This document shows, one piece after another, positions 1-12,035 of a stretch of 64,000 nt of DNA. Positions within the stretch are counted from its first letter, which is position 1; every line of letters begins with the position of its first letter. The translations under genes and the position numbers were made by a program. The notes below the pieces were generated by a model. The model was given only the letters and a program-made list of their open reading frames with translations, ran no database searches and had not been told where the DNA came from. This DNA is from Prostheceraeus crozeri (lineage: Eukaryota > Platyhelminthes > Polycladida > Euryleptidae). The stretch covers positions 496,001 through 560,000 of the forward strand of contig CAJQUW010002095.1 in the NCBI GenBank assembly GCA_907163375.1. The letters are read 5' to 3'.

Positions 1-765
1 TTGAATTCACTTCAGTTCGATCGGACTCACTTATGCCAAAATAATATCATAAATATCACTGTCACTCATACAATCAATCTTCAATCGCGCTCGCTGATGT
101 GTTGCCGTATACGCTGCTGTGTTGCTGCTCGCTGGCAGGTAGTTGTTGTTACTTCCGCGAGAGCCCGAAGTTCTTCTAACAGCTACTGAAGATGTCGCAT
201 GTGTTGTTGTTGTGTAAATTTCTGATGGTTTCTAATTTATAAAAATTTTTGAGACTTGACGATAAAAGCACTTCCTTTTGAAAATTGAAAGAGTTTCCTT
301 TAATCACTGTTTGTTAGCTTTCGACCCGACCACATTTCGTTCTTATCACGGAATTTTTAATCTCCTTTTTTAAAATGGACCATTAGTCAGATTTCATGAT
401 ATCATTTTTATTGTCGTTTTTTCTTTCATCAACAATCACGTTATTCGCACACTGAATTTCTTTCTTCTGTCAGTTTATTAATAGATTTATTCGCATCTCA
501 TCTCTCTCTCTCTCTCTCTCAGCGTTTGCTTCCTTACTGATCGTTAACTTTCTTTTTTTCACAAGATATTGAATATCTCGTTTACGAAACGAAAATGGCA
601 TATTACATATATACAAGTACAGAAGAAATGTGAATTATGAACATGAAAACGCACATAGGAACGGGACACAGGAACAACGAGGATAGGCTAAGGGCACATG
701 GGTTAGATTGAAAGGAACAAACGTTAGATACATTAACATAATACACTATACGCGACATGCAATTA
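1..765. other. AT-rich sequence, no gene recognised
   Basis: I see no exon, RNA gene or element end here apart from the short (CT)n run at 501-520. The open frame at the left edge has no recognisable motif and is not called. Confidence 0.6.
501..520. repeat. (TC)10 microsatellite
   Basis: Ten uninterrupted TC dinucleotides, directly visible. Confidence 0.95.
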
Positions 766-886
766 TCGGAATTGAATCTTATTATGGAATTAGAATTGGA
801 ATTGAATTGAACTGTTTCGACTGGAATTGGAATTGGATTTGGAATTGAAATTTCTGCTCCGGAATTGGAATTGGAATTAAAAAGTT
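766..886. repeat. Degenerate (GGAATT)n simple repeat
   Basis: About 120 bp made mostly of GGAATT/TGGAAT hexamers with substitutions and short interruptions. It lies directly upstream of the piggyBac relic and may have been an expansion site next to the insertion. Confidence 0.85.
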
Positions 887-958
887 TCAGTGGAATTTTT
901 CCAGCTCTGGCGACAAGCGTTCATTTCAATGCTATTTTCTTCATGAACACGCAGCATA

Positions 959-1640
959 ATGATGGCACGAAGAAATGTTTTGCCTGCAGAAATACTTCAG
1001 AGAATTATGACACTGGACAGCGAAGACAGTGGAGACGATAGCCAACATGATAGCGAACGGGAAGCAGAACCTCAGCAACCTGACCCGATCTCGAGCGACG
1101 AAATAAGCGAAGAAGAGGAGGAGGAAGCACATAATGTTGCACAAGCAGTTGGTCGTGACGGTACGCATTGGGAGGTGGTGGACAGGCCTGGATTTTGGCG
1201 TGGATGTGCTTGACTCTATGTGCCGTAGCATGTCAACAAAGGCAGGTTGTCGGTGGTGGCCTTTGGCTGTTTTCTACAACGTCCTAGACCTCGCTGGCTT
1301 GAATGCCTACATTCTCTGTAAAAAGGCAACTGGCACCAATATGCAAAGGCGAACCTTCTTGATGCGACTGTCAGCTGAGCTACGCGGTGACATGGCGGAA
1401 GACAATCCAACACCATTGCATCAACCTGATCCAGCCCAACAACGCCCTACACCATTGGAACGACGGGATTGTGCTGTCAAAAGCCATTGCACGAGGAACA
1501 GAACAGTGACACGATGCTCAGAATGTCTACGTCCAGTTTGTGGCAAATGCATGGCGACTGTCTGCTGCAAAGGTGTGCACAATTTCCATGAAATCTTTAC
1601 ATGTAGACGCTTGAATAAATCTTTGATATGGATTACTTGT
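959..1640 (+). pseudogene. piggyBac transposase relic, catalytic core deleted
   Basis: The N-terminal part (959-1195) is an acidic leader, rich in Glu, Asp and Ser with a run of six Glu, followed by DGTHWEVV, the kind of segment that precedes the DDE domain in PGBD4-like transposases. Near 1195-1200 the sequence jumps to a different frame that reads VDVLDSMCRSMSTKAG, then a WPLAVFYNVLDLAGLNAY block and a C-terminal Cys-rich finger (CSECLRPVCGKCMATVCC). These last blocks normally lie some 300-400 residues downstream of the N-terminal segment, so most of the catalytic domain is missing. The two halves are in different frames (mod-3 phases 2 and 0). Downstream of the finger the frame stays open to 1775, past the point where the protein would be expected to end. 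It cannot encode an active enzyme. The family call is firm; the exact deletion junction is inferred. Confidence 0.85.
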
Positions 1641-1680
1641 TTTCTCTTTATAACTGACATAAATATAATTCTTAGTAATT

Positions 1681-1710
1681 TACGTCAATTGACGTCAGCC
1701 GCGCTTCTAG
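1681..1710 (+). repeat. piggyBac subterminal repeat, copy 1
   Basis: A 30-bp motif containing the near-palindrome ACGTCAATTGACGT and ending CCGCGCTTCTAG. It is repeated 178 bp downstream at the element tip. Confidence 0.75.
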
Positions 1711-1858
1711 TAGTTTTCGCCAAAATTCCTAAAAGGGGTCCATCAATTTTCTTAAAACTTTCAAATTATCATTAGCTCAAAAAATAAATAAAAGTCAGTG
1801 AAGAACAAATCCGAAAAAAATCTGGAGCAATAACTACTAATAAATAAACATTGTAAAC

Positions 1859-1887
1859 TACGTCAATAGACGTAACCGCGCTTCTAG
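1859..1887 (+). repeat. piggyBac terminal repeat, copy 2, next to TTAA
   Basis: A 29-bp near copy of 1681-1710. It ends 2 bp before the element boundary, and the TTAA target site follows at 1890-1893. Confidence 0.75.
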
Positions 1888-1893
1888 TGTTAA

Positions 1894-4800
1894 CAGCCAA
1901 TCAGGCCAGCAACCGACTTCGAGGAACATCACATTTCTGCCCACCCTGGAAAATGTCTGTCTTAAAAGTGCAATCATAATCATCAAATTGATAAATCTTA
2001 TTTTGAGTTTTTAAATGAATGCTGGATCATTTCGCTAGTGAGTGTATCAAACTCGAAAGCACATTGATCTATATAGACAAATGGAATTTAACGACGTTTG
2101 ACGCTCCAGCTTGCAAGACGACTGGAACTCTAGCTGAAGAATTGTCGTTTTACTGATGTTGGGCGACATTCTGCAAATTAAAGATAAAAAGAAGCTCGTG
2201 CGCGAAATCAGAAAAAAAACGTCAGTAGCTCTCGGACTATATTATCAATCACTAGAAACCATCATTGTTTTGGCACCGACAGCGCATATCCACGATAAGT
2301 TATTGTTTTCAATGTCTATGACCATTCGAGTCCTTATGGAGTGTCGGAATTCTGCGGTTTAGACGATCCAGCGCACATTTGTCATTGGTGATACTAAATC
2401 ATTGTATGCTTGTATTTTCATCAATCGCTTTCCATTCATCAATTGAAGGTTACAGATCAATCGAGAGCTCTGTAACATCACAGAATTAGATTGTTTCACC
2501 CTATCACTTTGCTGGAAGTGCAAACTGATTCAAAACGATGGGACATGTAGGAGCTTACTAAGTGGGCAAAAAGAAATTTTCAATGCCTTACAGAAATAGA
2601 AAAAATAGTCGTGCGTCGCTTGCGAGTTGCTGTGAATTCCTTCAAGAAGTTCCGATCGCCACGATTCCTTCAGATTCGAAGAATTCAGATCACTGCACAG
2701 AAGTTTTCTCGATAATGTTGGGCCCTCCGATCATTATTTAAAAAACTAACAGGCGCACGAAAAAACGTTCACAACTGTAGAACTTCGCATCGACTGTGTC
2801 TCTTTGCTGTGTGTGATCTGGTTGATGACAGTCACTGAAACTTCGCACAATTTCTTGTGTTTAACGTTGAAGTGGTTGCTTATTATTCTATTTCTATGGT
2901 TTCATGTTAGCAAATTGTGCCATTTCATAGGCATTACATGTTACAGTGCTTCCTTTCTAGTCAAACAGAGGAAGAGACGACCAGTCTAATTCTGTGGAAA
3001 CACAGTTGTTGCACACTGTTTGCCCTAACCCTGTTTACAAGTGATTTACAAACCTCCGAGAACTTATTCCTTGTCTTAACAACAGTTCCCAGATATTTGT
3101 AGACTGAATAGCACCGACATGCATGTAAACGCATAGATGTCTGACAGTTAAACAACCGAGATTGATGTCTGTTGATGTCAGGTAATCAACGGCGGTTCAA
3201 TTAAACAATTTTCTTCAAATAACTACAATCAAGTGATGTTCAACAATTCTACGTTTGACTGTAAGCTGACAGTTGTCGACAAAGAATGGCTGTTGGTGTG
3301 TAAAATTGGCTGTTCTTGTTCTGATAAGCGCCATTGATACAGTGGCAAACATGCATCTTAATGTAAATTCGCTAAAATGGACGCGGATGCATCATTTGAG
3401 AATTAACTGTTCAATGGACCATTGATATAAGTAGCTACTAGAAAAATAGTGAAAAGCTAGTGATTTTTACCACAGTCATAGGCAATAATCTATTCAGGTA
3501 AAAGTCTTTGACCACAATCAAATGTCAGTTGGAGCGTCTCAGAAGGGATCCTTATCAGTAACTGAGGCTGTTAACAGCGAATGCCTTCCATATGCTATAG
3601 ATCTTCATCAAGTTACAACAATAGAAAACTTCAATCAGATGTCGAAGTTGTCAGATATCTATTCACCGTTAAGGTACTTGGCAGTGTTGGAAGTAACACA
3701 TCTTTGACCGGCAAGTATTGCATCAGTCCTTCGTTCATCTGCAATCCATGTGGTCACAAAAAGAAAGCTGATGGTTGCGAGTAACTTGCTGTTACCGCAC
3801 TTGTTGATAGTGTGCATGTATCTGCAAGCGATTTTCAGATCGAGTTTTAAGGAATGAAAACGATTTTAAATGAAAACGAATGAAAACACTCTGCAACATA
3901 TGCAAAGTGTGCAACAAAGAGGATCCAATGAATAGGCTATTGGAAACTAGGGGACTCCCAGCTCATAAAGTGAATATGATTCCAACCCCTTTTACTTTTG
4001 CAAAATGTTTTCATAAATGTCATCTGTTGTCATCATGATTTCATTTTTATGCTTTTCATTTTGTTCTGTTATGAAGAGATGGGCGCTGTTAGTTGCTTAA
4101 CTGCAATTTGAATTTTCGATATCGCTCCTCTCTACTGTTACTTTTCATCTTCTCAGAAGTACAATTCAGAAGCACTTACTGAAAAGTTAAAATGATTTTT
4201 TTCCTGTTCTGCATCCCTCTTAATGTGCGGTGCAGAGATGATAAATGGGTCCAAATCTTGAACCCAACCCCAAGTTGAAGTTAAAGAACGAAGGAATCAG
4301 CATTTTCGGTCATTTCAATTGTAGTCCACTGGCATGCGAGCATTATATACACTAGTAAACCTATATTTGATTATTTTTTAATGCAGTCTTGTGTAAAAGA
4401 TTTTGTAAAAATTGTATAAAAGTCTCGTCTATTTTGCATAAACGACTTCATGAATAACTTTAAAATGCAGGTGTTATCAACATGTACAATAGTATCTAAT
4501 AATGTCAACCTATTTGGGCAATACTTAATCTAAATGAATAGTGTCATATCTACTAGACTGTACATTGATAGCATGTCTTATCGTTTAAGAACATTCATGT
4601 ATCATAATGTAGCTTAACTTTACATGCGAGTACCCACCTTACATTAAAATGAGAGTCATGAGTTGTATCAGTCGGTGGTTGAATATTTCGGGACTAGTAA
4701 TAGGTACATGTAAACTTATGAAAAACTAGTCCTAGCTTCGTGATTTCTATTTGTTCTAAAATTGGTAAACAGCACACTATTTAAAAAATTCAATGACGTT

Positions 4801-4976
4801 TTCTTGAGACCAAATGATAGAATAACTTGAAATACATTCATCTTTCTATTATTTAGTACTATCAACTAAAGGAAGTGTCATTTTGAATTTTTCTCATCTT
4901 ACGAAAATGATCTTCAACAAGAGCCTCTTGCCAAACGACCACATAACTATTATATGATATTTAGTACATGGAAAAT
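1894..4976. other. About 3 kb without a recognised gene
   Basis: AT-rich sequence with only short open frames (up to 68 codons). The frame at 2156-2362 is lysine-rich but matches no family I know and lacks splice context. A small GGGT/ACCC-rich patch (GGGTCC to CCCAACCCC, about 4246-4275) stands out from the background. Confidence 0.5.
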
Positions 4977-5156
4977 GAAGAAGTTTGTCATTAGGAATAC
5001 TTATCATGGTATTAATTTTCATATTCTGAAAGTAGTTCTTTTCCATTGAAATACTAATTTTCACACTTATACGTGAATAACAATAATAATACGCATTAAC
5101 ATTTATTTCAGTTTTTATTTTCGCATCAATTATTAACTTTACTAAACTATCAGATA
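4977..5156. repeat. Dispersed repeat family R1, copy 1
   Basis: About 180 bp related to 8917-9060. Shared blocks include GAAGTTTGTCAT, ACATTTATTTCAG, TTTTAT.TTCGCATCAATTAT and a final ATCAGATA-like block. Minus-strand translations of the two copies look alike (shared LIIxxKIKxEINV), which reflects the shared DNA ancestry rather than a proven protein. No ends or target-site duplication are visible. Confidence 0.65.
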
Positions 5157-5232
5157 AATATTCGTTATCCAAGTGTCGAGCGCACAATTCGGGTGTTTAT
5201 TTGAGCGCTCGACACTTGGATAGCGAATATTT
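5156..5232. repeat. Near-perfect hairpin, 28-bp stem
   Basis: The arms 5156-5183 and 5205-5232 are inverted copies with one mismatch in 28 bp, separated by a 21-nt loop. The arm core reads CCAAGTGTCGAGCGC. The hairpin starts exactly where dispersed repeat R1 copy 1 stops; the second R1 copy has no equivalent. It could be the tip of a foldback or rolling-circle element, or a recent palindromic duplication. Confidence 0.9.
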
Positions 5233-7957
5233 GTTTTAAAGTCGTTGATGAGACTGCAAACTTGGGTCTGAATGGATCTAGCCTCAGACCCAGACCCAAC
5301 AGTAATAGATAATTTTGTTGGATTCCAGACACAAGTATCAGCCCCGGTACGGTGTATATATAGTTATAATTGTGGCATCAATTCATCGACAAGGCCATTT
5401 CATAAACACGTTGATATCATGGATTTGAGTCATTTCTGACATGGATTTGTCATTTGAGCTGACAAGTGATCGCAAGTTGGACTGAAGACCATTCTCTTGT
5501 GCTCCAAATCTCATCTACACGAGTACAATTAACACTGCAAAAGTTGGTCATTCGAACGCTAGACTGACGTCATGTGGTTTTCCTCGCCACAGCTGATGAC
5601 AATCAGTTCAGCTCAACCTTTTGTCCACCCCGAAGATCCCAAGGGAGTTCATCTCATCCCGTTTTATTTCCGTGCAACGAACGGAGGAGCACTTTGCGCA
5701 CGAATTTTTCGTCTTTTGTTCTCCGTTAAAATGAACAAGTTTAGTCCACAGGGATGATCTGCTTATCTGAAATCTAAAACGATTCCATTTGTCTTTGCGT
5801 GTCGCTGCGTGCGCGGAAAGTGCGAGCAAAGGACACACAGAAGAACTTGCCATCTGACATCTGTAATTATCGTAAGGACAGATTCCGAATCGCTGAAATT
5901 CAACAATAGCGCGCGTGGACTCTCGGCGATGATTGCACTTCGTTCCCAAGTGAGTTAAGGGTTGGCTTGGGACATTAAAAATGACTCTAGAGAAAATAGA
6001 AGTCGACAGATATTCGGCAACGGACTAGAGTCTTCACATTCGTAAAATAGTGAGGCATTTGTGGAAATTCTATGAGCACTGGTCAACAAAAAAATATTTT
6101 CAATTAACTAAATCAAATGTAAAGTCCCTTAACAATTTCTACTGCAATTAATGTTAGCCATTGTGTTCTTGACTTTGCGATTCCTGATTAATTCTTTTAT
6201 GTAGTGATATAAATAGATAATGATGCTAATAGATAAAATAAACATTGTTTATATTTGAAAGCACATTAAGCTATCACCTTTGTATCAAAGTGGTCGAGTT
6301 TTTTTATCTCATTTTTATTCTTCTGTATTGATTGTTTATTGAGACTGTAAAGTGCACTTATTAATAAAAGTCCTATGTTTGACCCGACCAATGTCTCGAC
6401 TCATGTCTCCCGGAAGCAGAACGAGCATTCTATCGCATGGCTACAGCTCCGGTATGCTATGGCAGCGGAGCATTTACATGTACGCATGTTCAGTGTATTG
6501 CTTTTGTATTGTTGGCTTTAGTTTTGATGATAAATGTTGCATTTGAACTTAGAAATGCAACCTCTTTTAGGGTAAATGAAGAATTGTAGAAAGAATTTCT
6601 TGTCAGTAGATATTGTCAATGATTTTAATTTTTAGCAAATTGCTTATTCTTATTAATCTTTAAGTAGACGGAATATGCAATTAGGAAGAGTAATTAGGAA
6701 AAGGTAGTAACTTATTGATAGACAACTATATACGGTAATTTATCAAAATATTGTTCGTAAGTTTTACCTTTATTTCCAACTTTTACATTTCTTTATTAAG
6801 CAAACTGACAGACAATATTTTTTAGCATGGGCAATGGCAAGCATAAAGACATTCTTCATTACACGAATATTCCTTCATAGTTAATTTAAGCCTGCCTAAA
6901 ATGATATCAGTTTAGGATCTGTGTAGTATAATTTGAGATTGCCCAAATTAGTTGCATATACTAAATTTTAAAGTCGCAATTTTCATCAATTGATTATTAC
7001 AAAGCCAGTTGAAGTTTTAGCCCGCAGTAAACTTTTGATGACCCTAATCATGAAACTGGCGCGCTTCTTTTTATCACAATGCATTTTATTTTGAAATACA
7101 TCATAATGTAACACAGTCATAAGTTCAGATATTCACCTACCAAAAAAATCAGTGAAGTAACGACTTCTGAGATAGAAAAATGTGAAGACATGCATTATGA
7201 AGACAATGGAGAGCTCTGATTCTTCATTGAAAGCTTATTGTCCCATCTTACAGTTCACCATCTTACTGCTGTAGAGTCATTAGCTTCTACGTTGTCCCTC
7301 GATATTTGGGACTGTCGCTCTTCCAGCCCATTTGCTGTATTTCGTGCTGTACATAACATATAATGGAGAATTGCATTCTTTCTGTGATAGCAACTAACTC
7401 ATTGAGAATTGATTGCAAATCGCTGACGATTAAATTGAAACAGATAAATATGAGTTTGGCGCAAAGTCATATCGCTTTTCACGCTATTAAAAAGATGCAG
7501 AGTAGCAGACTATTATTTTCAGGGATATTTAGAAAGCCATGACACTCAAACTGCCCGAGCTATTGACAGCTAATTATGATTTCAGTGTTAAAATTGTGTG
7601 AAGTCGCTGTCAAGTCTCATCAAGTTTACACAGCACATGGAAATCTGTGTAAACCAAATGGGACCATACTCATTTGGTCGAACAGATTTAATAAACTTGT
7701 CAACATTGTTCCTGACCAACGATACTCATAAAAGAGGTAGAACCGGTATGAAGATTCCATGCACTATGTAATTTGCATGGAATTCAGCCGGTCGAATGCA
7801 CGGTTTATGCCGTCAATTCAGCCGTGGTTATGCTTGTAGGACTGAAAATAAAAGCAAATTTTAAAGAAAAATACACCGTTAGAAGAATTTTCTGTCAGTT
7901 TCCTCATGGAAAGATTCCTCAGGTTGTTGATGGTCTGTTCAGCCATCATTTAGGCAT
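5233..7957. other. About 2.7 kb without a confirmed gene
   Basis: The subsegment 5570-5960 is richer in GC and CpG than its surroundings and ends at CCCAA followed by GTGAGTTAAG, which would serve as a splice donor. A non-coding or 5' exon is possible but nothing confirms it, and no recognisable protein motif is present. The rest is AT-rich with no feature recognised. Confidence 0.4.
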
Positions 7958-8030
7958 CGATCTAGGTCAATGATGCTAGATCTCAAGAAGAATCAAATTA
8001 ATGAAACATGCTAGTATTGTAGATTCTTAG
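7958..8030. repeat. Dispersed repeat family R2, copy 1
   Basis: About 73 bp related to 39210-39280 in the same orientation. Both begin CGATCTAGGT, continue through TGCTAGATCT and a GAAACATGC/GAAGCATGC block, and end GATTCTT. Divergence is moderate and no element boundaries are evident. Confidence 0.6.
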
Positions 8031-8916
8031 GTAAGCCGATTTATTGTAAGTTATAAAAGCATTCTGATGAAATATGTAAATTGAATTGATAATAACCAAG
8101 AATATTTACTAAGTACAATGATAATACTTGGAGGTTTTTTAATAAGTGCATGTCATGACATCAACGATTAGGGGATGCGATTTGGGTCCATATTCTTTAA
8201 TTGAAACTACAGCACCTGCAGAATATATAACTACAGTAACTGCAGAATCTGCTTGCGATAATTCGATTCCACCGAAATGTGCAATTCCCTTAATTCATTC
8301 AAACCTGTACAAATCTCTCATTTAGTGCGTACTAAAAGTTCTGCTTGAAATGGCACCGTAGGCCTATAATTCGGCGCATGTCTTTCAACACAGACGGAGT
8401 GTCGATAGTTCATATAATTCGTCAGATTTAGAGTAAAACAGCAAATACAAATTAGGCCTCTATGTCTTGTAAACATGCCGTGCTAGCGTATCATTTCATC
8501 ACAATATGAAATCCATCCTTTCGAAGTACGTATAAACAGCAATTCACTTTACTCATTATACAGGATTTCATTAGCATTGAGGTCAACAACTAAGCTTACT
8601 GAAGGATCCAAGATTTCACATTTACGAATAGTCTTACTTCGGCCTTCATCAGTTCATGAAGTAGACTGCATGAGGGTCAACACCTAATATTGCAGCTTAG
8701 TCAACATGTATGACACTTTAAGTCCACAGTGCATTAAATTGACCACAAAGTAGCAGATAACGTAAATCAATCAAGTAATAAAATTAAGTATGCTTCAGCT
8801 GAAGTACACAATTATGCGGGCCCGTGTTATTTATATAGACCTACTGATGGCAGTGGCAAAACGGATATTTCTCTGAACCAGTTTAATGATCTAAAATATA
8901 TTTATACGAGAAACTT
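8031..8916. other. AT-rich sequence, nothing recognised
   Basis: No coding frame with a known motif, RNA gene or repeat end was found in this stretch. Confidence 0.5.
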
Positions 8917-9060
8917 GAAGTTTGTCATCTGGAAAACTTATCAAAGCATTAATTTCCATTTTCTGCTTTTCAATTGCAATAATAATTTTAATACTTATAT
9001 AAACATTTATTTCAGCTTTTATCTTCACTTCAATTATTAACTTCAATAAGCTGGCAGATA
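8917..9060. repeat. Dispersed repeat family R1, copy 2
   Basis: The same family and orientation as 4977-5156, about 3.9 kb away, with several indels relative to it. It lacks the 28-bp-stem hairpin that follows copy 1. Confidence 0.65.
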
Positions 9061-9405
9061 CATCCCGACCTTTTCCTATAAAGCAATTATTTTCCAAAAG
9101 AATTCATATGTCGGTATTCGAAGTATGCTATTTTTCATTTTAGCAAGCACTTTTATCATAAATCCCGCAGCAAAACAGATTTCAACTCACCTGACACGAG
9201 ATTCACATCGTACCGATGCTTTCAATGAGGAATGTCAATGATTGCAACGATTACAAAATATATAGATAGATTTCCAAGAAAACGAATGTTGCTACACATG
9301 GTTTGCAACAAATATTCTTTCTCCAAATGGTTTGATACTGGAGAAATATTCTTTATAAAATTTCAGCATTCTAATTTATGCTGGTCAACACTGGTCGATT
9401 TCGAT

Positions 9406-9512
9406 AGTCATGCTCATACCGGTTATACCGGCCGGGTACCAGTCAGTCATGCTCATACCGGTCATGCCGCCCGGGAACCAGTCATTCATGTTCATACCTG
9501 ACCGGACCGGGC
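9406..9512. repeat. GC-rich minisatellite, 39-bp period
   Basis: Nearly three copies of a 39-bp unit start at 9406, 9445 and 9484. Each begins with AGTCATGCTCATACCGG or a close variant. The array is rich in CCGG in an otherwise AT-rich neighbourhood and grades into further ACCGG-rich sequence up to about 9535. The period is a multiple of three, so open frames cross it on both strands; these are not genes. Confidence 0.9.
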
Positions 9513-9535
9513 AGGCGTCCCCTCTGACCGGCTCC

Positions 9536-10371
9536 ACCTGTGATTGATAAGAGAGTTGTCTCAATTTTGACACCAACAAAGTAACCTATATTGGCCTATA
9601 AGCGAGTGAAATGTTTTGACGGATTGAAACATAATAATAGAAAGATGTTCAATAGTGCAATATCAATTCACTCATTACAAGAAGGGTGACTAACTATGGT
9701 TCTAAAGGTTCTAACTATGTTGCCCTTCACCACAGTTTCAACATCAACCTTGACCCAGACTTCAACATGATCGTGATCGACGACCTGAAATGGAAAATTG
9801 TCATTTGAATTAAGACCATCATAGTGAAATTGCAATTAAGCAATTATTCATTGAATTCTCCGTAGCAGTATTTTTAAACTCTTCAATTAGTGAGTTACCC
9901 TTCACTCTCAAAGTTTGCTAAAAGTTTGATTAGTACATTTGTGCTAAAAATTTTAGATATATCAAAACTATGAAATTATTCAATTTGGAAAGGCCAATTG
10001 TATGCACAGAGGTATTATGTGCATTCATTTGCAATGTAGTTCGGATTTGAGAGCGTATTTTATGAGCAAAGTTTTATTCCAGAAGTACACGAGACATCTA
10101 TTATAATGAATAGTTACATTTCAAGCATCATCTTATTGATGTTGCTTAACACAGAAGTACGACCTCAACCTCAAAAGAACTCGAAGTCGAAAATCTGCCC
10201 ACCACAGCACCCCTGAGCATAGAAATTTACCACAACCATACCTCTAGAGTGCAACTGTCATTTCATGCAAAACACTACAACGACACAAATAAATGTATGC
10301 ATATTCACTTAGATTCAATTGTCGACAGCTATACGATTGGACTCACATAGAATCAGCAACATGAAAAGTTC
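9536..10371. other. AT-rich sequence, nothing recognised
   Basis: No gene or repeat identified between the minisatellite and the Tc1 element. Confidence 0.5.
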
Positions 10372-10373
10372 TA

Positions 10374-10402
10374 CAGTCCGTTTCATAAAAAGTGGATCAT
10401 CC
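10374..10402 (+). repeat. Left terminal inverted repeat of element A
   Basis: Begins CAGTCCGTTTCAT next to a TA dinucleotide and pairs with 12005-12033 in inverted orientation. Confidence 0.88.
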
Positions 10403-10530
10403 TAAAATTTGACTAAATAAAACATAAGTATGATACAGAAAGCATTTTTCATGTTATTTCATGTCCCTAATATATTTAAATGTCCTTATATAATATGATA
10501 AGCTATGATACAGTAACGGTTCTTAAGAAG

Positions 10531-11530
10531 CTAATATTTTGTGGCCCTACCCTTATTGTCAATGACATTACCAATTCGTCTAGGCATTGATTCGATGATA
10601 TCGTTGATTTTTGACTGATCTAACTTTCTCCACTCTCTTTTTAACAGTGACGCAAGTTGTGATACGCCATCTGTAGGTAGCAGTGAACGACGAACGTTAC
10701 GTTTTTGAATACTCCATACATTTTCTATGGGATTCAGATCAGGAGAACGAGCTGGCCAAGATAATGTCCTAAGCCCTAATTGAGACTTGCATAAGTTGAC
10801 TCTACTACTCCTGTGACACGTAGCATTATCATCCATAAATAACCAAGTCGATGGATCACCAAGTTGATCTGTCATTTGGCCAATGTTCATTCGTAAAACA
10901 TTCACATAGCGTTCAGAATTCATGGTTCCTTACTGTATGTGAAGTTCAGAGCGGCCATTGGTCCAAATGCCAGCCCAAATCAGTAGAGTCGCACGCACCA
11001 CCTTGTTCCCGGGAACGATGTAAATGTCTCGGAATTTCCTGATCAGATTTTATCCATAATCTCAATCGGCCATCACTATCCTTCAGACGGACTGGTGCCT
11101 CATCAGACCAGACAACCCGATCCCATTGATTTCGCCAGTGACAATGACTCATTGCCCATCTGAGTCGTCTTTTTGTATGCTGATCTGATAATTCGATCTG
11201 AGAGGGCCTCTTACACCTCTTGAAATTCGACTCAATAAGTCTTCTACGAATAGTGGACTTAGAAATAGACGAGTCTAGTGCAGCCATCTCAGTTAACGAG
11301 AGACTTGGATCAACTTTAACAAATCTCAAAATTAGGCGGTCTCTACGTTTGGATGTTTTGCGTGCACGGCCAGAGCCCTCTTTACGACAGAGTCGAAAAT
11401 CATCATTATGCAATCGATGCACATTTGTGTAAGGGACATTTAGTTGCTTGCTTGTAGCTCGCAAAGAAAACCCTAGTTCTAGCAAGGCTGACACTTTGCC
11501 TTTTGTGAATGCGATCTCGTTATTGTTCAT
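10531..11530 (-). pseudogene. Tc1-like transposase (DD34E), frameshifted
   Basis: The start is the methionine at 11530 (MNNNEIAFTKGKVSALLE), the first residue of a normal Tc1 N-terminus. Residues 1-110 form two helix-turn-helix DNA-binding segments (FSLRATSKQLNVPYTNVHRL and a later SLSLTEMAA..ISKSTIRRRL). The first catalytic Asp is in VVWSDEAPV, the second in FMDDNATCH, and the Glu in SPDLNPIENVW, with 34 residues between the last two. Length is about 330 residues, normal for the family. Two lesions are visible: a frameshift near 11015-11030, after which the expected VVRATLLIWAG block reads in another frame, and an in-frame TAA at 10930-10932 just before the block starting MNSERYV. All three catalytic residues remain. 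When intact it would cut and rejoin its own ends at TA sites in the nucleus. Confidence 0.92.
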
Positions 11531-12004
11531 TTGTGCTTTGTATTGTTTTCAACCGGTAAGAGATAGATTTCTAGCTGAAAGCAATCAGGAGTGCTGCCAA
11601 CACCACCGCAGCGAAGTCAGGAAGCTATGGAACATAAAGTCCAGTTAATCACATGTAGCAGTTACATTATTGTTGATGAATAATGGTGCTATACTGGCTC
11701 TGATTGACCGATTTTCTTTATTTTTGTTTTGCTTGATAGCTTTTGGCTTGTAGAACAACATATTACATAACAAAGGAAACAAATGTAATTTTATAAGAGT
11801 GAGGTATGATTTTGTGTAACATTGCTAAATGAAGATCAAATTATCTACTACTTTTTTATCTATAACAGGAAAACAACTCAATATTCATGCTTGAAATTTC
11901 CAACAATGATATTAGTAAGCACAACTGACATATCTTCCGAATTTCAGAGAAATTCGTTCAAGTTTGGCGGAGTTAGACAAAGTTGAAGTTAAGGCGATGT
12001 TTAA

Positions 12005-12033
12005 GGGTGATCCATTTTTTATGAAACAATCTG
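12005..12033 (-). repeat. Right terminal inverted repeat of element A
   Basis: Inverted partner of 10374-10402; TA follows at 12034-12035. Confidence 0.88.
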
Positions 12034-12035
12034 TA

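Larger units (their letters stand above)
950..1889 (+). mobile_element. piggyBac-type DNA transposon, internally deleted
   Basis: A DNA transposon relic on the + strand. The right end is visible: the sequence runs to CCGCGCTTCTAGTG followed by TTAA at 1890-1893, the piggyBac target site, so in inverted orientation the tip begins CACTAG. A 29-30 bp motif (TACGTCAAT..GACGT..CCGCGCTTCTAG) occurs at 1681-1710 and again at 1859-1887, like the subterminal repeats of this superfamily. No matching left end is visible upstream of 950, so the left boundary is approximate and the left terminal repeat is lost or unrecognisable. The transposase between the ends lacks its middle. The copy is therefore non-autonomous and old. 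Confidence 0.8.
10374..12033 (-). mobile_element. Tc1/mariner-superfamily element with both ends (element A)
   Basis: A 1660-bp element flanked by TA at 10372-10373 and 12034-12035, the expected target-site duplication. Counting one base outside each TA, the inverted ends 10371-10402 and 12005-12036 match at 27 of 32 positions; the element itself begins CAG and ends CTG. The left tip reads CAGTCCGTTTCATAAAAAGT. Inside, on the minus strand, is a DD34E transposase broken by one frameshift and one stop. About 470 bp lie between the start codon and the right end, and about 160 bp between the stop and the left end. The copy is dead as an autonomous element but its ends are intact enough to recognise. 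The tips closely resemble those of the foldback at 27329-28478. Confidence 0.9.
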
